A DNA stretch of 64,000 nucleotides from Methylobacterium sp. FF17 (GTDB taxonomy: Bacteria; Pseudomonadota; Alphaproteobacteria; Rhizobiales; Beijerinckiaceae), in NCBI RefSeq assembly GCF_025813715.1, contig NZ_CP107532.1, positions 2,232,001 through 2,296,000 of the forward strand. Direction: 5' to 3'. A model generated the notes under the pieces. The model saw nothing but the letters and a program-made list of their open reading frames with translations, searched no databases and had not been told where the DNA came from. Positions 62,384 to 64,000 of this stretch are shown one piece after another (positions within the stretch are counted from its first letter, which is position 1; each line of letters begins with the position of its first letter). Position numbers and translations under genes: made by a program.

Positions 62384-63055
62384 TCAGGCGCGGGCCGGGT
62401 CGATGCGGTAACGGATCGGCTTGAAGCTGTTGTTGTTGGATTGCAGCGCGGAGCAGGCGGTGAGCCCGATCACGAGGTCGCATTCCGCTTCGAAGGTGAC
62501 GTGGTCGCCGGCCCGGCTCAACGGGGGCTCGACCTTCAGTTCGCCCGTGCCGCCATCCACCGTGACGTTCATGAACACGTTGAAGGCCACCGGGATCCGG
62601 TCGGGGGCGACGCCGTAGGGCGCGAGCGCCGCCGCGAGGTTGCCGAAGCAGCCCCGATGCGGATGCGTATCGCCATAGATGATCCGGAAGGTGTCGGCCG
62701 AGCAGGGGGTGAGCAGGAAGTCGTGGCGCCCCACCGTGTCCGCGACGATGCGCAGCAGCACGTTCGAGCGGTTGGAGTAGATCGGGTCGCCCATGGTCAG
62801 GTAGATCCGGCTGGCGTAGTCGAGGGTCCGCCCCGACGAGATCACCTCGTCGAGGTCGCCGCGCACGAAGGCCAGGAGGTCGGCCACCTGCTCACCCTGC
62901 GGGTCGATCACGGTCAGGCGCTGACCCTTGTCGAGGGTGAAGGCGACGCCGGAACGCGGTGCGATCTCGTGGGTGACGGCGATCTCGTGGGTGACGGCGA
63001 TCTCGTGGGTGACGGGGGTCTCGTGGGTGACGGGGATCTCGGGCTCAGGCGGCAT
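62384..63055 (-). CDS. DUF1989 / urea carboxylase-associated family protein
   Basis: Starts at ATG 63055 inside the preceding gene. After an odd repetitive leader (PVTHETPVTHEIAVTHEI and further copies) the DUF1989 domain begins near residue 40: TLDKGQRLTVIDPQGEQV, then LTMGDPIYSNRSNVLLRI, and FGNLAAALAPYGV with cysteines (TPCSADTF, HRGCFGN) that may bind metal. DUF1989 proteins are cupin-like and accompany urea carboxylase or YqcI/YcgG heme proteins. The overlap with the YqcI/YcgG gene suggests that the two act in sequence on a guanidine or urea-like compound. Confidence 0.85.
   Translation of the reverse strand: MPPEPEIPVTHETPVTHEIAVTHEIAVTHEIAPRSGVAFTLDKGQRLTVIDPQGEQVADLLAFVRGDLDEVISSGRTLDYASRIYLTMGDPIYSNRSNVLLRIVADTVGRHDFLLTPCSADTFRIIYGDTHPHRGCFGNLAAALAPYGVAPDRIPVAFNVFMNVTVDGGTGELKVEPPLSRAGDHVTFEAECDLVIGLTACSALQSNNNSFKPIRYRIDPARA
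62963..63042. repeat. Four and a half tandem 18-bp repeats inside the DUF1989 gene
   Basis: Units of GATCTCGTGGGTGACGGC and close variants occur at 62963-62980, 62981-62998, 62999-63016 and 63017-63034, followed by a partial copy. On the minus strand each encodes a six-residue unit of the type VTHEIA. Copy number may vary by slippage without shifting the frame. Confidence 0.85.
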
Positions 63056-63743
63056 CGCGGCTCTCCGTGCTGCGGCCCCGGAAGGGGCAGACCCAGTCCT
63101 CGGCCACGGCGCGGCCGCTGTACTGGCGCGCCTCCGAGGCGTCGCCGTGCCGGGCCAGCATGGGGTTGACGGAGCCCGCCAGCGCCTCGTCGCGGGAGAG
63201 GATCGCGGCGCGCAGCTTCTCGTAGCGTCCCTCCGCCCGCAGCTGCTCGAACTGGGCGCGCAGGTTGAATACGAGGACCGGGTGCGCGAAGCGCCGGGCC
63301 GGGCGGCTCGCGCCCGGATGCATGCCGACGACGAAGAAGGCCTCGCCGCCGAAGGACAGCGAGAAGTGCGGATCGTTCGGGTCCGGCGCCACGCGCGCAT
63401 CGTAGCGCTGCCCCAGGAACGCGTCCTTGTCCGACAGGGATTGCAGACGGTCCCAGAGATACCGCTCGAAGGCCTCCTCGCCGATCTCGGTGGGACCCTC
63501 GAAGACCACGGCGAAACTCTGGAACAGCTCGGGCTTGGCGCGGTAGCGGCAGATGAAGGCGAGGAGCGCGGGGTAGAGGCGTAGATCGTCCCAGCCCGAC
63601 GCGATGCTGCGCGCCACCACGATCTTCATCTGGCCCTTCGAAAGGGCGGATTTCGCGCCGACGCACGGGAAGGGCTGGCTGCGGATGAAGTCCTGGAACG
63701 CCAGAGCCAGCGGATGTCCGCTGTCGTCGGTGGGGAGGTGCAT
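63045..63743 (-). CDS. YqcI/YcgG-family heme protein (guanidine N-hydroxylase-like)
   Basis: A 232-residue protein with both family hallmarks: RSQPFPCVGAKSALSKGQ near residue 20, and HPGASRPARRFAHPVLVFN followed by QFEQLR near 145. Characterised relatives (GntA of guanitoxin synthesis and, as I recall, DcsA of cycloserine synthesis) are heme enzymes that hydroxylate guanidine nitrogens of arginine-type substrates. The substrate here is unknown. It overlaps the DUF1989 gene by 11 bases. A weak EcfG-like motif lies about 50 bases upstream. Confidence 0.85.
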   Translation of the reverse strand: MHLPTDDSGHPLALAFQDFIRSQPFPCVGAKSALSKGQMKIVVARSIASGWDDLRLYPALLAFICRYRAKPELFQSFAVVFEGPTEIGEEAFERYLWDRLQSLSDKDAFLGQRYDARVAPDPNDPHFSLSFGGEAFFVVGMHPGASRPARRFAHPVLVFNLRAQFEQLRAEGRYEKLRAAILSRDEALAGSVNPMLARHGDASEARQYSGRAVAEDWVCPFRGRSTESRDAA

Positions 63744-63790
63744 GGAAACTCAACGCTGTGGCCCACCCCGGAACGCAGGGTGCCGGCGTG

Positions 63791-63815
63791 AACCGGGGAG
63801 CGGGGGCCGGGTTCC
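63791..63815 (-). promoter_or_regulatory. Weak EcfG-like motif ahead of the YqcI/YcgG gene
   Basis: On the minus strand GGAAC (63815-63811) and GGTT (63794-63791) are 16 bases apart. The -10 box differs from CGTT by one base, so this is only suggestive. Confidence 0.3.
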
Positions 63816-63952
63816 GTCCGCGCGACGGCTTGGCGCGCCCGGTCCACAGCTCCGTGATCGTCCTGTCGTCCGGTGGCGCGACGGGCCGAACCTTCGTCGG
63901 CCCCGAGCATTGAACCCGCACGAGCGAGGCCGCAACCGATGACGACGAACCG

Positions 63953-64000
63953 ATGACCACGCGACGGGGAACCGCCCGCCTCGCCAAGGGCGCCCTGCGT
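63953..64000 (+). CDS. Possible 5' end of a gene (cut by window edge)
   Basis: An ATG at 63953 begins MTTRRGTARLAKGALR and stays open to the last base. Sixteen residues are too few to assign a family, and the ribosome site is weak. A tiny frame at 63939-63956 (MTTNR) ends in an ATGA overlap with this ATG, which gives slight support to it as a start. Confidence 0.25.
   Translation, partial: MTTRRGTARLAKGALR

Noticed and set aside
1..64000. Search by eye for tRNA, rRNA, tmRNA, riboswitches and a replication origin
   Set aside because: No cloverleaf with a TTCGA-type loop, no rRNA core sequence and no known riboswitch core stood out. A covariance scan would be needed to exclude weak cases.

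Overview
The window looks like chromosomal DNA from a high-GC alphaproteobacterium of the Rhizobiales, most likely a Methylobacteriaceae member. The lineage clues are a Ros/MucR-type regulator, a NepR anti-sigma factor with matching EcfG-type promoters (GGAAC-N16/17-CGTT), TadE/TadG-like proteins, an Omp25/OprB fusion porin, and several chemotaxis and cyclic-di-GMP proteins. The species call is inference. No rRNA, tRNA or CRISPR array was seen.

Layout. 0-7.5 kb is an accessory-looking stretch: a truncated LuxR-type gene, small hypothetical genes, decayed frames (1.55-2.6 kb), a PAS protein behind a candidate EcfG promoter, a membrane diguanylate cyclase, a MucR homologue without zinc ligands, and an IS3-type transposase remnant. 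7.5-10 kb holds a metallophosphoesterase and a CorA-type transporter. 10.4-20.3 kb is one tightly packed, possibly single transcription unit: GntR regulator, sulfonate/taurine-type ABC transporter, MDR oxidoreductase, hotdog thioesterase, VOC protein, acyl-CoA synthetase, Cds1-like cysteine desulfhydrase and gamma-glutamyltransferase. I know of no described pathway with this set. 20.7-32.3 kb is a signalling and surface block: TadE-like proteins, a hybrid histidine kinase, a REC-HD-GYP regulator, a TadG-like protein, an IS630 remnant and a 1349-residue GGDEF-PAS-PAS-PAS-GGDEF-EAL protein. 32.7-34.1 kb carries three secreted low-complexity proteins behind a perfect EcfG-type promoter.

34.7-41.1 kb is a coherent ureide/glyoxylate module (dctA, allE, allA, malate synthase G) with a divergent LysR gene. 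41.3-46.7 kb has a chemoreceptor, 5-oxoprolinase pxpABC and two small proteins. 47.1-52.6 kb is a D-glucarate catabolic cluster (MFS importer, LysR, gudD, garL, garR). 52.6-59 kb mixes small genes (zinc ribbon, NepR, DUF4142, a 58-residue protein), purC, a large porin, a 19-bp tandem repeat, and two candidate small RNAs with similar 3' parts, one behind a perfect EcfG promoter. 59.2-64 kb has a second chemoreceptor, 3-methyladenine glycosylase, RNase HI with a long tail, and a DUF1989/YqcI-YcgG pair whose family includes guanidine N-hydroxylases.

Three themes stand out: an undescribed transport and catabolic operon that probably handles a sulfur- or gamma-glutamyl-containing compound; a scattered general-stress (EcfG) regulon with a repeat-protein operon and a stress sRNA candidate; and adjoining nitrogen/carbon salvage modules for ureides, 5-oxoproline and glucarate. 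All functional links are read from sequence alone.
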